From assembly GCF_963675965.1 (NCBI RefSeq), contig NZ_OY780935.1, positions 558,001-622,000 on the forward strand: a stretch of DNA of 64,000 bases, given 5' to 3'. The notes under the pieces were generated by a model. That model had not been told where the DNA came from. It was given only the letters and a program-made list of their open reading frames with translations, and made no database searches. This document shows, in pieces, positions 27,243 to 36,449 of this stretch. The stretch's first letter is position 1, and each line of letters starts with the position of its first letter. Source of the DNA: an uncultured Celeribacter sp. Lineage in GTDB: Bacteria; Pseudomonadota; Alphaproteobacteria; Rhodobacterales; Rhodobacteraceae. Made by a program: the position numbers and the translations under genes.

Positions 27243-27449
27243 ATGGCTGTCCCTCAGAATAAAATCACCCGCTCCAAGCGGAACATGCGCCGCGCCCACG
27301 ACGCTCTGGTCGCTGGCAACCCGGCTGAATGCCCGAACTGCGGCGAACTCAAGCGCCCCCACCACGTTTGTGGCGCCTGCGGCCACTACGATGATCGTGA
27401 AATCGTCGCTCAGGCTGACGAAATCGATCTCGACGAAGACGCGGCATAA
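27243..27449 (+). CDS. rpmF: 50S ribosomal protein L32
   Basis: A 68-residue zinc-ribbon ribosomal protein: basic N-terminus MAVPQNKITRSKRNMRRAHD, then CPNCGE (near 30) and CGACGHY (near 43), the four Cys ligands, followed by an acidic tail. It is first in the rpmF-plsX-fabH-ihfA-merR block, 28 bases before plsX. Confidence 0.97.
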   Translation: MAVPQNKITRSKRNMRRAHDALVAGNPAECPNCGELKRPHHVCGACGHYDDREIVAQADEIDLDEDAA

Positions 27450-27477
27450 GTCGCTTGGTTGACTGATTGGTGCTGCG

Positions 27478-28617
27478 ATGAGCCAGAGCGCGCCCGCTTC
27501 CCCTGATGATCTCGCCCCGGCACAACCGGGACAAGAGACCTCAGGCAAAGGGCGGCTCGGGGTTCAGGGCAGCGTCAACGTCACCCTGTCGGTTGACGCA
27601 ATGGGCGGAGACCGTGGACCGGCGACTGTTGTCGCCGGTATTGCACGTTCTGCGGCCAAGAATGCCAATCTGTCCTTTATCGTGCACGGGCCTGCCGCGC
27701 AGCTTGAAAAGCTGGTGCGCAAACGCAAGGTCCTGAAAGACCGGGTCGAAATCCGCGACGTCCCCGGCGTCGTGACCATGGACGAAAAGCCCAGTCAGGC
27801 GATGCGGCGCTCAGACACGTCGATGCGCTCGGCAATCGATGCCGTGAAAAACGGCGAAGCGCAGGCCTGTGTGTCCTGCGGAAACACCGGCGCACTTATG
27901 GCGACCTCCATGATCCGCCTGCGCAAGCTCGACGGTATCAACCGCCCTGCAATTGCCTGCCTCTGGCCCTCGCGCAATCCGCAGGGGTTCAACGTCATGC
28001 TGGATGTCGGGGCCGATATCCGCGCCGATGAAGGCGACCTGCTGCAATATGCCATGATGGGCGCCTCCTATGCGCGAAACGGTCTGGGGCTTGAGGTGCC
28101 GCGCATTGGCTTGCTCAACGTCGGCACCGAAGAACACAAGGGCCGCGCCGAGCTGAAAGCTGCCAATGAGCTGATCGCAAACGCCGCCGACATCGGAGGC
28201 TACCGTTTTGAGGGCTTCGTGGAAGGCGGCGACATCCCCGGCGACCGGGTCGATGTGATCGTCACCGACGGGTTCACCGGCAATGTGGCGCTGAAAACAG
28301 GCGAAGGCACGGCCAAACTGGTCGGGGATTTCCTCAAGGAAGCCTTCAAGGCCACGCCGCTGTCGCGCATTGCCGCCCTGCTCGCGCTGACCTCTCTGAA
28401 GCGTCTGCAAAAGCGAATCGATCCACGTCGCGTGAATGGCGGCGTCTTTCTCGGACTGAAAGGCACCGTGGTGAAATCCCATGGCTCCGCCGACGCCACC
28501 GGTGTCTCTGCGGCCATCAAACTCGCCTATGAACTGTCTGCCACACGCTTCTCCGAGAGATTGGCCGCACGGGTTGCATCTGCCGTGGCGTCAGCGCAAA
28601 ATGACGGAACGTCATAA
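27478..28617 (+). CDS. plsX: Phosphate acyltransferase PlsX
   Basis: Converts acyl-ACP to acyl-phosphate at the membrane surface, the first step of the PlsX/PlsY route to phospholipids. The 379 residues include SVDAMGGDRGP (near 38), SCGNTGALMATSMIRL (near 133), VMLDVGAD and GGVFLGLKGTVVKSHGSAD (near 320). The ~30 residues before SVDAMGGD are Pro/Gln/Gly-rich and not part of the usual fold; no good start codon lies nearer the domain, so this ATG is kept. Confidence 0.95.
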   Translation: MSQSAPASPDDLAPAQPGQETSGKGRLGVQGSVNVTLSVDAMGGDRGPATVVAGIARSAAKNANLSFIVHGPAAQLEKLVRKRKVLKDRVEIRDVPGVVTMDEKPSQAMRRSDTSMRSAIDAVKNGEAQACVSCGNTGALMATSMIRLRKLDGINRPAIACLWPSRNPQGFNVMLDVGADIRADEGDLLQYAMMGASYARNGLGLEVPRIGLLNVGTEEHKGRAELKAANELIANAADIGGYRFEGFVEGGDIPGDRVDVIVTDGFTGNVALKTGEGTAKLVGDFLKEAFKATPLSRIAALLALTSLKRLQKRIDPRRVNGGVFLGLKGTVVKSHGSADATGVSAAIKLAYELSATRFSERLAARVASAVASAQNDGTS

Positions 28618-28639
28618 ATAACATAAGGCAGCGCCAACC

Positions 28640-29614
28640 ATGACAATCCGGGCAGTTATCGCGGGTGTCGGTCATTATCTTCCGGAACGTGTGGTCCCCA
28701 ATTCCGAGTTCGAAAAGACCCTCGACACCTCCGACGAATGGATCCGCACCCGTTCCGGCATTGAACGCCGCCATTTCGCTGCGGACGGCGAAACCACCTC
28801 GATGATGGGCGCAGCAGCCGCGCGTAACGCGCTTTCTGATGCCGGGATCCGCCCGGACGAGATCGACGCGGTGATTGTCGCCACCTCGACACCGGACCTG
28901 ACCTTCCCCTCTGTCGCAACAATGATTCAGAGTGACCTAGGCATGACCTGTGGCTTTGCTTTCGATGTGCAGGCTGTCTGCGCCGGCTTCATCTATGCGC
29001 TGTCCAACGCCAACGCCCAGATCATTTCCGGTCAGGCGAAACGCGTGCTGGTGATCGGCGCAGAAACCTTTTCCCGGATCATGGACTGGAATGACCGCTC
29101 GACCTGCGTGCTGTTTGGAGATGGCGCCGGGGCGATCGTCCTTGAAGCTCATGAAGGCAGCGGCACACCCGAAGATCGCGGCATTCTCGCCATCGACCTG
29201 AACTCCGACGGGCAATATCGCGACATGCTCTATGTCGACGGCGGCGTGGCCACCACAGGCACCTCGGGAAAGCTGCGCATGCAGGGCAATGCCCTGTTCC
29301 GTCAGGCGGTTCAGAAACTCGCCGCCACCGCCGAAACGGCGCTGGAACGGGCGCAGGTTTCGCCAGAGGACGTGGATTGGATCATTCCGCATCAGGCCAA
29401 TATCCGGATCATCGAAGGCACCGCCAAAAAGCTCGGCCTACCCATGGAGCGGGTGGTGGTGACGGTACAGGACCATGGCAACACGTCAGCGGCATCGATT
29501 CCGCTGGCCATGTCGGTCGGTCGGGAACGCGGTCAGATCAAGACCGGCGATCTTTGCGTTGCCGAAGCCATCGGCGGCGGACTGGCCTGGGGTGCGGTTG
29601 TGTTACGCTGGTAG
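28640..29614 (+). CDS. fabH: 3-oxoacyl-[acyl-carrier-protein] synthase III
   Basis: Starts fatty-acid synthesis by condensing acetyl-CoA with malonyl-ACP. The 324 residues contain the catalytic triad: Cys in VQAVCAGFIYAL (near 113), His in WIIPHQANIRI (near 250) and Asn in DHGNTSAAS (near 280), with the C-terminal GGGLAWGAVVLRW typical of FabH. It follows plsX by 22 bases. Confidence 0.97.
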   Translation: MTIRAVIAGVGHYLPERVVPNSEFEKTLDTSDEWIRTRSGIERRHFAADGETTSMMGAAAARNALSDAGIRPDEIDAVIVATSTPDLTFPSVATMIQSDLGMTCGFAFDVQAVCAGFIYALSNANAQIISGQAKRVLVIGAETFSRIMDWNDRSTCVLFGDGAGAIVLEAHEGSGTPEDRGILAIDLNSDGQYRDMLYVDGGVATTGTSGKLRMQGNALFRQAVQKLAATAETALERAQVSPEDVDWIIPHQANIRIIEGTAKKLGLPMERVVVTVQDHGNTSAASIPLAMSVGRERGQIKTGDLCVAEAIGGGLAWGAVVLRW

Positions 29615-29759
29615 ACGCCTGCAACCGTTTGCCGCCAGTTTCGTTTCACAGCCGGTACTGGCGATTTCCCCGCCTGAAAGGTCACGGCCAAGTCATTGAT
29701 ATTGACGCACGCTTGTCAAACTGCCACTCTCCTACTCACGTTAGAAAACGGGGGAGCCA

Positions 29760-30059
29760 ATGAACAAAACACTGACACGAATGGACCTAAGCGAAGCTGT
29801 ATTTCGTGAAGTCGGACTGAGCCGCAATGAATCTGCTGCCTTGGTCGAGAGCGTTCTGTCGCATATTTCGGATGCGCTGATTGACGGGGACACCGTTAAG
29901 ATTTCCTCTTTCGGGACCTTTTCGGTACGTGCGAAATCCGCCCGTGTTGGCCGCAACCCGAAAACCGGCGACGAAGCCCCCATTCCGGCCCGTCGCGTTC
30001 TGACGTTCCGTCCCTCGCATCTGATGAAAGATCGGGTTGCGGCAGGAAACAAACAATAA
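29760..30059 (+). CDS. ihfA: Integration host factor alpha subunit
   Basis: A 99-residue HU/IHF family DNA-bending protein. Features are LSEAVFREVGLSRNESAALVESVL (helical half), KISSFGTFSVRAK and the DNA-arm segment ARVGRNPKTGDEAPIPARRVLTFRPS with the intercalating Pro. The length and the position after fabH are typical for ihfA. Its own 145-base upstream region suggests a separate promoter. Confidence 0.95.
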   Translation: MNKTLTRMDLSEAVFREVGLSRNESAALVESVLSHISDALIDGDTVKISSFGTFSVRAKSARVGRNPKTGDEAPIPARRVLTFRPSHLMKDRVAAGNKQ

Positions 30060-30073
30060 AGGCCTGAATTTTA

Positions 30074-30976
30074 ATGGTTAAATCACCGGACGCTTTTCGC
30101 ACGATCAGCGAAGTCTCCGAATGGCTCGACACGCCTGCGCATGTTCTGCGGTTCTGGGAAAGCCGTTTTACCCAGGTGAAACCCGTCAAGCGCGCCGGTG
30201 GCCGCCGCTATTACCGCCCCAGCGACATGGCACTTTTGGGCGGTATCAAGAAATTGCTGCACGAAGATGGCATGACCATACGTGGGGTACAGAAACTGTT
30301 GCGCGAACATGGCGTGAAATATGTCGCCGCCATGTCGCAACCTGTCGAAGGTGCCGAGGCAGAATCCCCGACCCAAGACGCCGCCCCCGCGCCGGTCGCG
30401 CCGCCCGCGCCCATGGCCGAAAACGTGCCGCATGACACATTCGATTCGCCTGCTCCCGCAGTGACAGAGGAAAACATCGTGCCCTTTGCCCGCCCGGAGC
30501 GCACCGAGAAAAAATCCGCGCCAACCGCCGCCGCGGAGGTAGGGACCGCAGCAGACGGCGCGCTTCCCGGCCAGTCCTCGCTGTTCGATTTCGGTTTTGA
30601 CGACAGCACCCGAGCGGAAATGCCGCCCTCTGAGCTGCCCGCAGCAGAAACGCTGTCTGATGAGCCGACAGCGGACGTGCCCGTTTCAATCACGAGCGAC
30701 GAGGCCGCGCCAGACATGTCCTCACAGGCTACAGAGGAAAGCCCCGCACTTGCCGAGGCACGGCCTGTCTCCCCCGAGGACCTGTCCCAAGAAGGTGTGA
30801 ACGGACAGGAAGACCAGACAGCGGCGCATCGCGATGCTGACGGCCCTGCACAGGACACGCCACCGGCCTCCACTGGCGAAGCTGTCACGCCGCATCATCT
30901 GAGCGCCCTGCCGCGCCCGGAAATCACCCGTTTTCTGGCCCGTGCAGAGGCGCTGCTCGACCGGCTTGCCTCCTGA
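30074..30976 (+). CDS. MerR family transcriptional regulator
   Basis: The first ~85 residues are a winged-helix MerR head (FRTISEVSEWLDTPAHVLRFWESRF, then GGRRYYRPSDMALLGGIKKLLHEDGMTIRGVQKLL). The remaining 215 residues are Pro/Ala/Glu-rich low complexity, with a short conserved C-terminal helix (RPEITRFLARAEALLDRL). This partner of ihfA is conserved in Rhodobacteraceae; its target and effector are unknown. There is no metal-binding Cys cluster. Confidence 0.9.
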   Translation: MVKSPDAFRTISEVSEWLDTPAHVLRFWESRFTQVKPVKRAGGRRYYRPSDMALLGGIKKLLHEDGMTIRGVQKLLREHGVKYVAAMSQPVEGAEAESPTQDAAPAPVAPPAPMAENVPHDTFDSPAPAVTEENIVPFARPERTEKKSAPTAAAEVGTAADGALPGQSSLFDFGFDDSTRAEMPPSELPAAETLSDEPTADVPVSITSDEAAPDMSSQATEESPALAEARPVSPEDLSQEGVNGQEDQTAAHRDADGPAQDTPPASTGEAVTPHHLSALPRPEITRFLARAEALLDRLAS

Positions 30977-31071
30977 GACGAGAGGCAGAACGATCTTCGG
31001 CGGCAAGATCTGAAATTTTCACCAAATTCCGCTTGCCCCTGCCGGTAAAATCCTTATGTAAGGCTCCACGT

Positions 31072-31148
31072 CGGGCTATAGCGCAGTCTGGTAGCGCGTC
31101 CGTCTGGGGGACGGAAGGTCGCAGGTTCAAGTCCTGCTAGCCCGACCA
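31072..31148 (+). tRNA. tRNA-Pro(GGG)
   Basis: A 77-base cloverleaf with acceptor arms CGGGCTA and TAGCCCG, a D arm with GTCTGGTAGC, an anticodon stem TCCGT/ACGGA holding loop CTGGGGG (anticodon GGG after the invariant T), a T arm GCAGGTTCAAGTCCTGC and an encoded ACCA end. A GG-rich variable region fits. A hairpin terminator follows. Confidence 0.95.
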
Positions 31149-31157
31149 AAGATCCTC

Positions 31158-31195
31158 AAAACCGCTCGTAAGCCTCTAGGTTTGCGGGCGGTTTT
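31158..31195 (+). terminator. Terminator after tRNA-Pro
   Basis: Arms AAAACCGCTCG and CGGGCGGTTTT (one G-T pair) around a ~16-base loop, ending in TTTT, directly after the tRNA. Confidence 0.75.
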
Positions 31196-31244
31196 GCGTT
31201 AAGCCGATATGCAACAGATTTTTGAAGATGGGGCGGAGAACCAC

Positions 31245-32321
31245 ATGGGCGTTTTGGCCGATCACGCAATTCGGGACATGCTCAGCCGCGGTGAGATCAC
31301 CGCCAGCCCGGCGGTCATCGACGAACAGATTCAACCCGCTTCTCTGGATCTGAGACTGGGCACGCGCGCCTGGCGTGTCCGGGCCTCATTTCTGGCCGGC
31401 GAAGGCCGCAAGGTGGCGGGGCGGCTGAACGAATTTGAAATGCATCAGATCGATCTCAGCCAAGGTGCGGTTCTGGAAAAAGGCTGCGTCTATGTCGTGC
31501 CGTTGATGGAGCACCTTTCTCTGCCCGCAGACATTCAGGCCGTGGCCAATGCCAAAAGCTCGACCGGGCGGCTGGATCTTCTGACCCGGCTGATCACCGA
31601 TGAAGGCGTGGAATTTGACCGGATCGCGCCGGGCTACACCGGGCCGCTCTATGCGGAGATCTGCCCACGGTCGTTTTCGGTGCTGGTGCGTCCGGGCATG
31701 CGACTCAATCAGATCCGCTTTCGTGCAGGTCAGGCGGTGCTGAGCGACGCTCAGCTGCGCGCCCTGCATGCGGAAAGCCCGCTGGTGGACGGCACAGCGG
31801 TGATCGATCAGGGGCTGGGGTTCTCGGTGGACCTGAAACCGGCCAAGGGCGATTTGGTCGGCTATCGCGCCAAGCCGCATACCGGCGTCATCGATCTGGA
31901 CCAGATCGGAGTTTATGATCCGGCGGAATACTGGGAACCGATCCATGCCAAGGACGGGCGCATCATTCTGGATCCCGGTGCTTTCTATATTCTGGTGAGC
32001 CGCGAAGCCGTGCATATCCCGCCCGATTACGCCGCCGAAATGGCCCCCTATCTGGCCATGGTCGGGGAATTCCGCGTACATTACGCAGGTTTTTTCGATC
32101 CCGGCTTTGGCCATGCCAATGCGGGCGGCGCCGGTTCCCGGGGCGTTTTGGAGGTGCGCTGTCACGAAGCACCCTTTGTCCTGGAACACGGGCAAATCGT
32201 CGGGCGGCTAGTCTATGAACATATGGAAAACCGCCCCGCGCGACTCTATGGCGCCGATCTTGCGTCAAATTATCAGGGACAAGGGCTGAAGCTGTCGAAA
32301 CACTTTCGTCCCGTGGGGTGA
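31245..32321 (+). CDS. dcd: 2'-deoxycytidine 5'-triphosphate deaminase, long alphaproteobacterial form
   Basis: Deaminates dCTP to dUTP for thymidylate synthesis. The protein is about 358 residues, nearly twice the E. coli Dcd (193). The N-terminal half has SGQ-like motifs QPASLDLRLG (near 27), NAKSSTGRLDLLTRLI (near 100), and APGYTGPLYAEICPR with the Glu expected to be catalytic (near 130). The C-terminal half repeats trimeric dUTPase-fold elements (ILDPGAFYILVSREAVHIP, then FFDPGFGHA and GQIVGRLVYEHM). The ATG at 31245, preceded by a GGAG site, is better than the Met 12 codons upstream. Confidence 0.88.
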   Translation: MGVLADHAIRDMLSRGEITASPAVIDEQIQPASLDLRLGTRAWRVRASFLAGEGRKVAGRLNEFEMHQIDLSQGAVLEKGCVYVVPLMEHLSLPADIQAVANAKSSTGRLDLLTRLITDEGVEFDRIAPGYTGPLYAEICPRSFSVLVRPGMRLNQIRFRAGQAVLSDAQLRALHAESPLVDGTAVIDQGLGFSVDLKPAKGDLVGYRAKPHTGVIDLDQIGVYDPAEYWEPIHAKDGRIILDPGAFYILVSREAVHIPPDYAAEMAPYLAMVGEFRVHYAGFFDPGFGHANAGGAGSRGVLEVRCHEAPFVLEHGQIVGRLVYEHMENRPARLYGADLASNYQGQGLKLSKHFRPVG

Positions 32322-33881
32322 TCATCCGCTTCTTTTGCCACTCTCATCGCGAACGATAGAACGCGCGTCCCCCTCGGACAGTTCCGCGCTGTCTTCAAAC
32401 TGGATGACGCAATTGCGCCCCCCACGTTTGGCAAGATAGAGCGCCGTGTCCGCCTGCTGGATGGACTGTTCCAATGTCGTTCCACCCCGCCAGCCAATGT
32501 GCATTGCCACACCGGCGGAGACGGTCACGGGCTCTTTACCGCCCTCCCGCATCCAATGTACCTCTTCTGAGATAGAAATGCGGATCCGTTCGGCCAGTTG
32601 CAGACAGCCATCGGTGCTGGTGCCGGGCATCAGGATCAGGAACTCCTCTCCGCCCCAGCGCGCCACCAAATCTGAAGGCCGCAGTTTCGCCCGCATCACA
32701 TCCCCGACCTTGCGCAACACCTGATCTCCGATATCGTGACCGACCGCATCATTGATGCGCTTGAACCAATCGATGTCGATCACGATGACACCGACAGTCA
32801 TGTCGCGATATTTGCCACCCGCGGCCGCCCCCTGCCCGCGTAACCCGGTCACATAGTCGCGCACGGCAAAGCGGTTCAGAAGCCCCGTCAGAGGGTCGGT
32901 CTGCGCCTGCTCCGACATCTCGCGCGCCAGCCGCCTGCGCTCGCGTTCGATCCGCTCAAAGGTCGGCCCCGATACAAGCAGCGTCAGGCTGAAAATCCAC
33001 ATAGCAGATCCCAGGACCACTTCAAGAAGTTCGCTTCTGCCGCTAAGCTTGACCATGGCCCCGATGCACCAGATCCCGATCATAGCGGCAATGCATTGAA
33101 GCCGCGCCATCCGCCCCCAGGACGATCCGGTCAGCAGTGGGCGCAACAATGGCGTGCGGGCAAAACCGCAGAGCGATGCGATCCCACAGAGTGTCAAAAG
33201 CACAAGGCTGACTGGCGACATTGCGCCATAAATATTTGAACTGCCGAAAGAGTACCCCAGTATCGCAAAGCTGATCGGAACCATGGCCGTCGCAGAGATC
33301 GACATACCAAGCACTGCCGAATGGGCACGTACCAGAGCCCCAAGGCTGAACATCGCAAGGCTCAGCGCCGTATTCGTGCCGGTTTCGACCCCGGGGCGAT
33401 CATACCCGCCAAAGAGCCAGGACACAGCGTCGGAAATAAGCGGACGCTGCGCAAAGGATAACTCGGCGAAACGCGCCATGGACAGGAAAAAGACCACACA
33501 CATCAGGGCCCGCCGCCAGGGCACATTCATCCGAAACCAGGCCGCGCCGTTTAGCGACAGACCACAGAGCAAGATCATCAACAGCGACAGTGGGTGCGGA
33601 CCATTCCCGGCGCCGTAGAAAAGCGTCAGGCCCCGGTCGTAGCCAAAGATTTCAAGGGCAGAGGCCACTCCGGCCAGCACAACGACCATCCAGGCCACAT
33701 AGGGCTGAAGGCGCAGGGCAAACACCGCAGGGGCAAAATTCACGGCTGCGCCCGACCGCACATGGAAATAGCTGCGCATCCAACGTGCCAGAAAGGAAAG
33801 GTCCTGATTGGTCGGGACCCGGGGCGCGCGCACGACAGACAGGCTTTCAACGCTCTTTTTCGAAGAACTTACGGGGGCCAT
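32322..33881 (-). CDS. Membrane-bound diguanylate cyclase (GGDEF)
   Basis: About 519 residues: several hydrophobic helices over residues 60-305 (an uncharacterised sensor-like membrane region), a linker helix (ERIERERRRLAREMSEQA), and a C-terminal GGDEF domain starting DPLTGLLNRFAV. The active-site motif is intact as RWGGEEF (near 408), and an inhibitory RxxD site (RPSD) lies five residues before it. It therefore probably makes cyclic di-GMP with product feedback. No EAL domain is present. The ATG at 33881 has an AGG just upstream; an ATG four codons earlier is possible. Confidence 0.92.
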   Translation of the reverse strand: MAPVSSSKKSVESLSVVRAPRVPTNQDLSFLARWMRSYFHVRSGAAVNFAPAVFALRLQPYVAWMVVVLAGVASALEIFGYDRGLTLFYGAGNGPHPLSLLMILLCGLSLNGAAWFRMNVPWRRALMCVVFFLSMARFAELSFAQRPLISDAVSWLFGGYDRPGVETGTNTALSLAMFSLGALVRAHSAVLGMSISATAMVPISFAILGYSFGSSNIYGAMSPVSLVLLTLCGIASLCGFARTPLLRPLLTGSSWGRMARLQCIAAMIGIWCIGAMVKLSGRSELLEVVLGSAMWIFSLTLLVSGPTFERIERERRRLAREMSEQAQTDPLTGLLNRFAVRDYVTGLRGQGAAAGGKYRDMTVGVIVIDIDWFKRINDAVGHDIGDQVLRKVGDVMRAKLRPSDLVARWGGEEFLILMPGTSTDGCLQLAERIRISISEEVHWMREGGKEPVTVSAGVAMHIGWRGGTTLEQSIQQADTALYLAKRGGRNCVIQFEDSAELSEGDARSIVRDESGKRSG

Positions 33882-34000
33882 GGTCAACCTCATCGCAGCG
33901 GCGCGAACGACGTTGCTCGCACAGCCTGAGTTTTGCCATGAGGAAATTAATATTTATCTAAATTTCGGCGCGACTGCCCCGGGCTTGTTCTCTCAACGGA

Positions 34001-34654
34001 TCAGCTTTCATCCTCAAACAGATCGTCCTGTTCGTCGTCCATGTCGGCCTCGGGGTCTTCAAGACCAGGCATCGGACGGCTTTCCAGAAGGCCTGCGGCA
34101 CGCAATTCCTTGACCCCGGGTAGATCGCGGGCGCTTTCCAATCCGAAATGATCCAGAAACTGGGGCGTGACCACATAGGTGACCGGGCGCCCCGGTGACA
34201 TGCGACGCCGCCCAAAGCGGATCCATTCCATTTCCATCAGCTGATCCAGCGTCCCCTTGGACACGGACACCCCACGGATTTCTTCGATCTCTGCGCGGGT
34301 GCAGGGCTGGTGATAGGAAATGATCGCCAGAGTTTCGATGGCAGCCCGCGACAGTTTACGTGTCTCGACGGTTTCCTTCTGCATCAGAAAGCCCAGATCG
34401 GGGGCGGTGCGCATCGCCCAAGCCTCGCCCACGCGTACCACACGCACGCCGCGCCCCTCATAGCGTTTTTGCAGCAACTCGACCGCGGTTTTCGGATCGC
34501 AGCCATGGGGCATGCGACCGCTCAGATCCGCAAGGCTCACCGGATCGGCGGAAGCAAACAGGACCGCTTCGACCATACGTTCCTGTTCGGCCAGAGGCGG
34601 CGCTTCAAACAGGGATTGTTCTTCGGGTTGCTCTGCGCTCAGTTCATCGCTCAT
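34001..34654 (-). CDS. scpB: Segregation and condensation protein B
   Basis: A winged-helix subunit of the SMC-ScpAB condensin that organises chromosomes. The 217 residues include MVEAVLFASADPVSLADL (near 27), LSRAAIETLAIISYHQPCTRAEIEEIRGV (near 100) and GRPVTYVVTPQFLDHFGL (near 155), all typical. It overlaps scpA by 4 bases; the acidic tail after residue 195 is variable. Confidence 0.94.
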   Translation of the reverse strand: MSDELSAEQPEEQSLFEAPPLAEQERMVEAVLFASADPVSLADLSGRMPHGCDPKTAVELLQKRYEGRGVRVVRVGEAWAMRTAPDLGFLMQKETVETRKLSRAAIETLAIISYHQPCTRAEIEEIRGVSVSKGTLDQLMEMEWIRFGRRRMSPGRPVTYVVTPQFLDHFGLESARDLPGVKELRAAGLLESRPMPGLEDPEADMDDEQDDLFEDES

Positions 34655-35445
34655 GCGCGTGTCCTCGACTTGATCTGGATCGGGGCGAAAGTTTCGCCCT
34701 GCCGGATTTCAATCTGCCCCTGTTTGGCGAGTTCCAGAGAGGCCGCAAAGGTCGCCGCCGTGGCCGAACGCCGCTTTTTCGGATCCAACTCCCAACCCTC
34801 GGGCAGATATGAGGTCAGATCGGCCCATTCAAACGCATAGGGGATCAGCGAGCGCAGACGGTCCAACGCCTGCTCCATCGACAGTATCGACTCGCGATCC
34901 ATGACAAAGGGACGAAATTCGTCCTTGGTGCGCACCCGCGCATAGCCCTGCATCAGATCCAGAAGCGTCGCCGTATAGGTGACCTTGCGCATGCGCTGGA
35001 CCTCTTCGGGGATGCCGCGCACGAAGAAATCACGCCCCTTCTGGTCCCGCGCCATCAGTTTAGCCGCCGCTTCACGCATCGCCTCAAGCCGCTGCAACTG
35101 AAATGCCAGATGCGCGGCGAGCTCTTCGCCGGACGGCCCCTCATCGGTCGGGTCCGGGGGCAACAAAAGCCGGGATTTCAAAAAGGCCAGCCAGGCCGCC
35201 ATCACCAGATAATCGGCGGCAAGTTCGATACGCAGATCTTTCGCCTTGTCGACAAAGACCAGATACTGCTGCGCCAGATTGAGCACAGAGATCTTCATCA
35301 GATCGACCTTCTGCGTGCGCGCCAGTTGCAGCAGCAGATCGAGCGGCCCTTCATAGCCGTCGACATCGATGATCAGCGCCTCGGCGGCAAGCCGCTCTTC
35401 GACGCTCAGAAGATCGTTGATTTCGAATTGGTCCTGTTCGGCCAT
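34651..35445 (-). CDS. scpA: Segregation and condensation protein A (kleisin)
   Basis: The kleisin subunit of SMC-ScpAB. The 264 residues contain DGYEGPLDLLLQLARTQKVDLMKISVLNLAQQYL (near 28), the N-terminal SMC-contact region, then VMAAWLAFLKSRLLLP and a C-terminal winged-helix part (ATAATFAASLELAKQGQIEIRQ). The ATG with an AGGGG site is preferred over a GTG that would overlap the nagZ stop. It lies 7 bases downstream of nagZ. Confidence 0.94.
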   Translation of the reverse strand: MAEQDQFEINDLLSVEERLAAEALIIDVDGYEGPLDLLLQLARTQKVDLMKISVLNLAQQYLVFVDKAKDLRIELAADYLVMAAWLAFLKSRLLLPPDPTDEGPSGEELAAHLAFQLQRLEAMREAAAKLMARDQKGRDFFVRGIPEEVQRMRKVTYTATLLDLMQGYARVRTKDEFRPFVMDRESILSMEQALDRLRSLIPYAFEWADLTSYLPEGWELDPKKRRSATAATFAASLELAKQGQIEIRQGETFAPIQIKSRTRA

Positions 35446-35452
35446 TCTGCCC

Positions 35453-36439
35453 CTACGCACTCAAGAGGCTTTGAAGTTCCGACGCAAGCGCCGCTATGTC
35501 AATGGGGTGATGCGCCGGGCGGGCGGCACTGGCGCGATCTGCGCGGCGCTGTGCCTCGGGGGTCATCGGACCGAGCGCGGCAACCTGTTCCATCTCGGCA
35601 AAACTGCCATTGCAATGCAACAGCAGATCGCAGCCTGCCGCAAGCGCACGTGCGCCCCGGGTCGCCATGTCGCCCTCCAGCGCTTCCATCGACAGATCAT
35701 CGGTCATCAAGAGTCCGTCGAAACCGATCTCTTCGCGGATCACCCGAATGGCCGCGGGGCTCTGCGTGGCGGGATGATCGGGGTCAATCGCTTCCATAAC
35801 CATATGCGCGGACATTCCCATGGACATGTCATTGAGTGCCCGAAACGGGGCAAAGTCGCGCGCCAGCTCGGCACGCGAGGCCGTGACCCGCGGCAGGTGC
35901 TTGTGACTGTCTGCGGTGCCACGGCCATGGCCCGGCAGATGTTTCATCACCCCGGCGACGCCGCCCTCTGCCATGCCATCGACCAACGCGCGCCCCATCT
36001 GTGCAACCCTGTCCGGATCTTCCGAAAAGCAGCGATTGCGCAGAAACGGGTGGGTCTGCGGCGTGGCCACGTCCAGCCCGGGCGCGCAATTGACGTCGAT
36101 CCCCACGCTGTGCAGATCCTCGGCCAGCAAACGGCCACGCAACCACATCGCGCGCAAAGGATCGGTTACGCGATCGCAGTGGTCCATCGGCGGCAAGAAC
36201 TCACGCCAGTAAGGCGCACGCAGACGTTGCACGCGGCCGCCTTCCTGATCGATCAGAATCGGCGCATGCCAATCGACGCTATCGCGCAACTCCGCACAGA
36301 GTCGCGCCAATTGCGCAGGGGTGTCGATATTGCGCGCAAAGAGAATAAATCCCCAAGGCCGAGCCGCGGCGAAAAACGCGCGCTCCCGCGCCGTCAGCGC
36401 AAGCCCTTCACAGCCAAAGATATAGGCGCCCTGCCCCAT
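35453..36439 (-). CDS. nagZ: Beta-N-acetylhexosaminidase
   Basis: A glycoside hydrolase family 3 enzyme that cleaves GlcNAc from muropeptides during cell-wall recycling in the cytosol. About 328 residues with ILIDQEGGRVQRL (near 65), the general-acid loop KHLPGHGRGTADSHKHLP (near 165) and the nucleophile motif LMTDDLSMEAL (near 245). The start MGQGAYIFG lies 10 bases after the SPOR gene stop. Confidence 0.94.
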   Translation of the reverse strand: MGQGAYIFGCEGLALTARERAFFAAARPWGFILFARNIDTPAQLARLCAELRDSVDWHAPILIDQEGGRVQRLRAPYWREFLPPMDHCDRVTDPLRAMWLRGRLLAEDLHSVGIDVNCAPGLDVATPQTHPFLRNRCFSEDPDRVAQMGRALVDGMAEGGVAGVMKHLPGHGRGTADSHKHLPRVTASRAELARDFAPFRALNDMSMGMSAHMVMEAIDPDHPATQSPAAIRVIREEIGFDGLLMTDDLSMEALEGDMATRGARALAAGCDLLLHCNGSFAEMEQVAALGPMTPEAQRRADRASAARPAHHPIDIAALASELQSLLSA

Positions 36440-36449
36440 AGGCTCAGGA

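Noticed and set aside
31072..31195. tRNA-Pro as a possible integration site
   Set aside because: No integrase, repeated tRNA 3' end or foreign-looking DNA is next to it; the following gene is an ordinary dcd.
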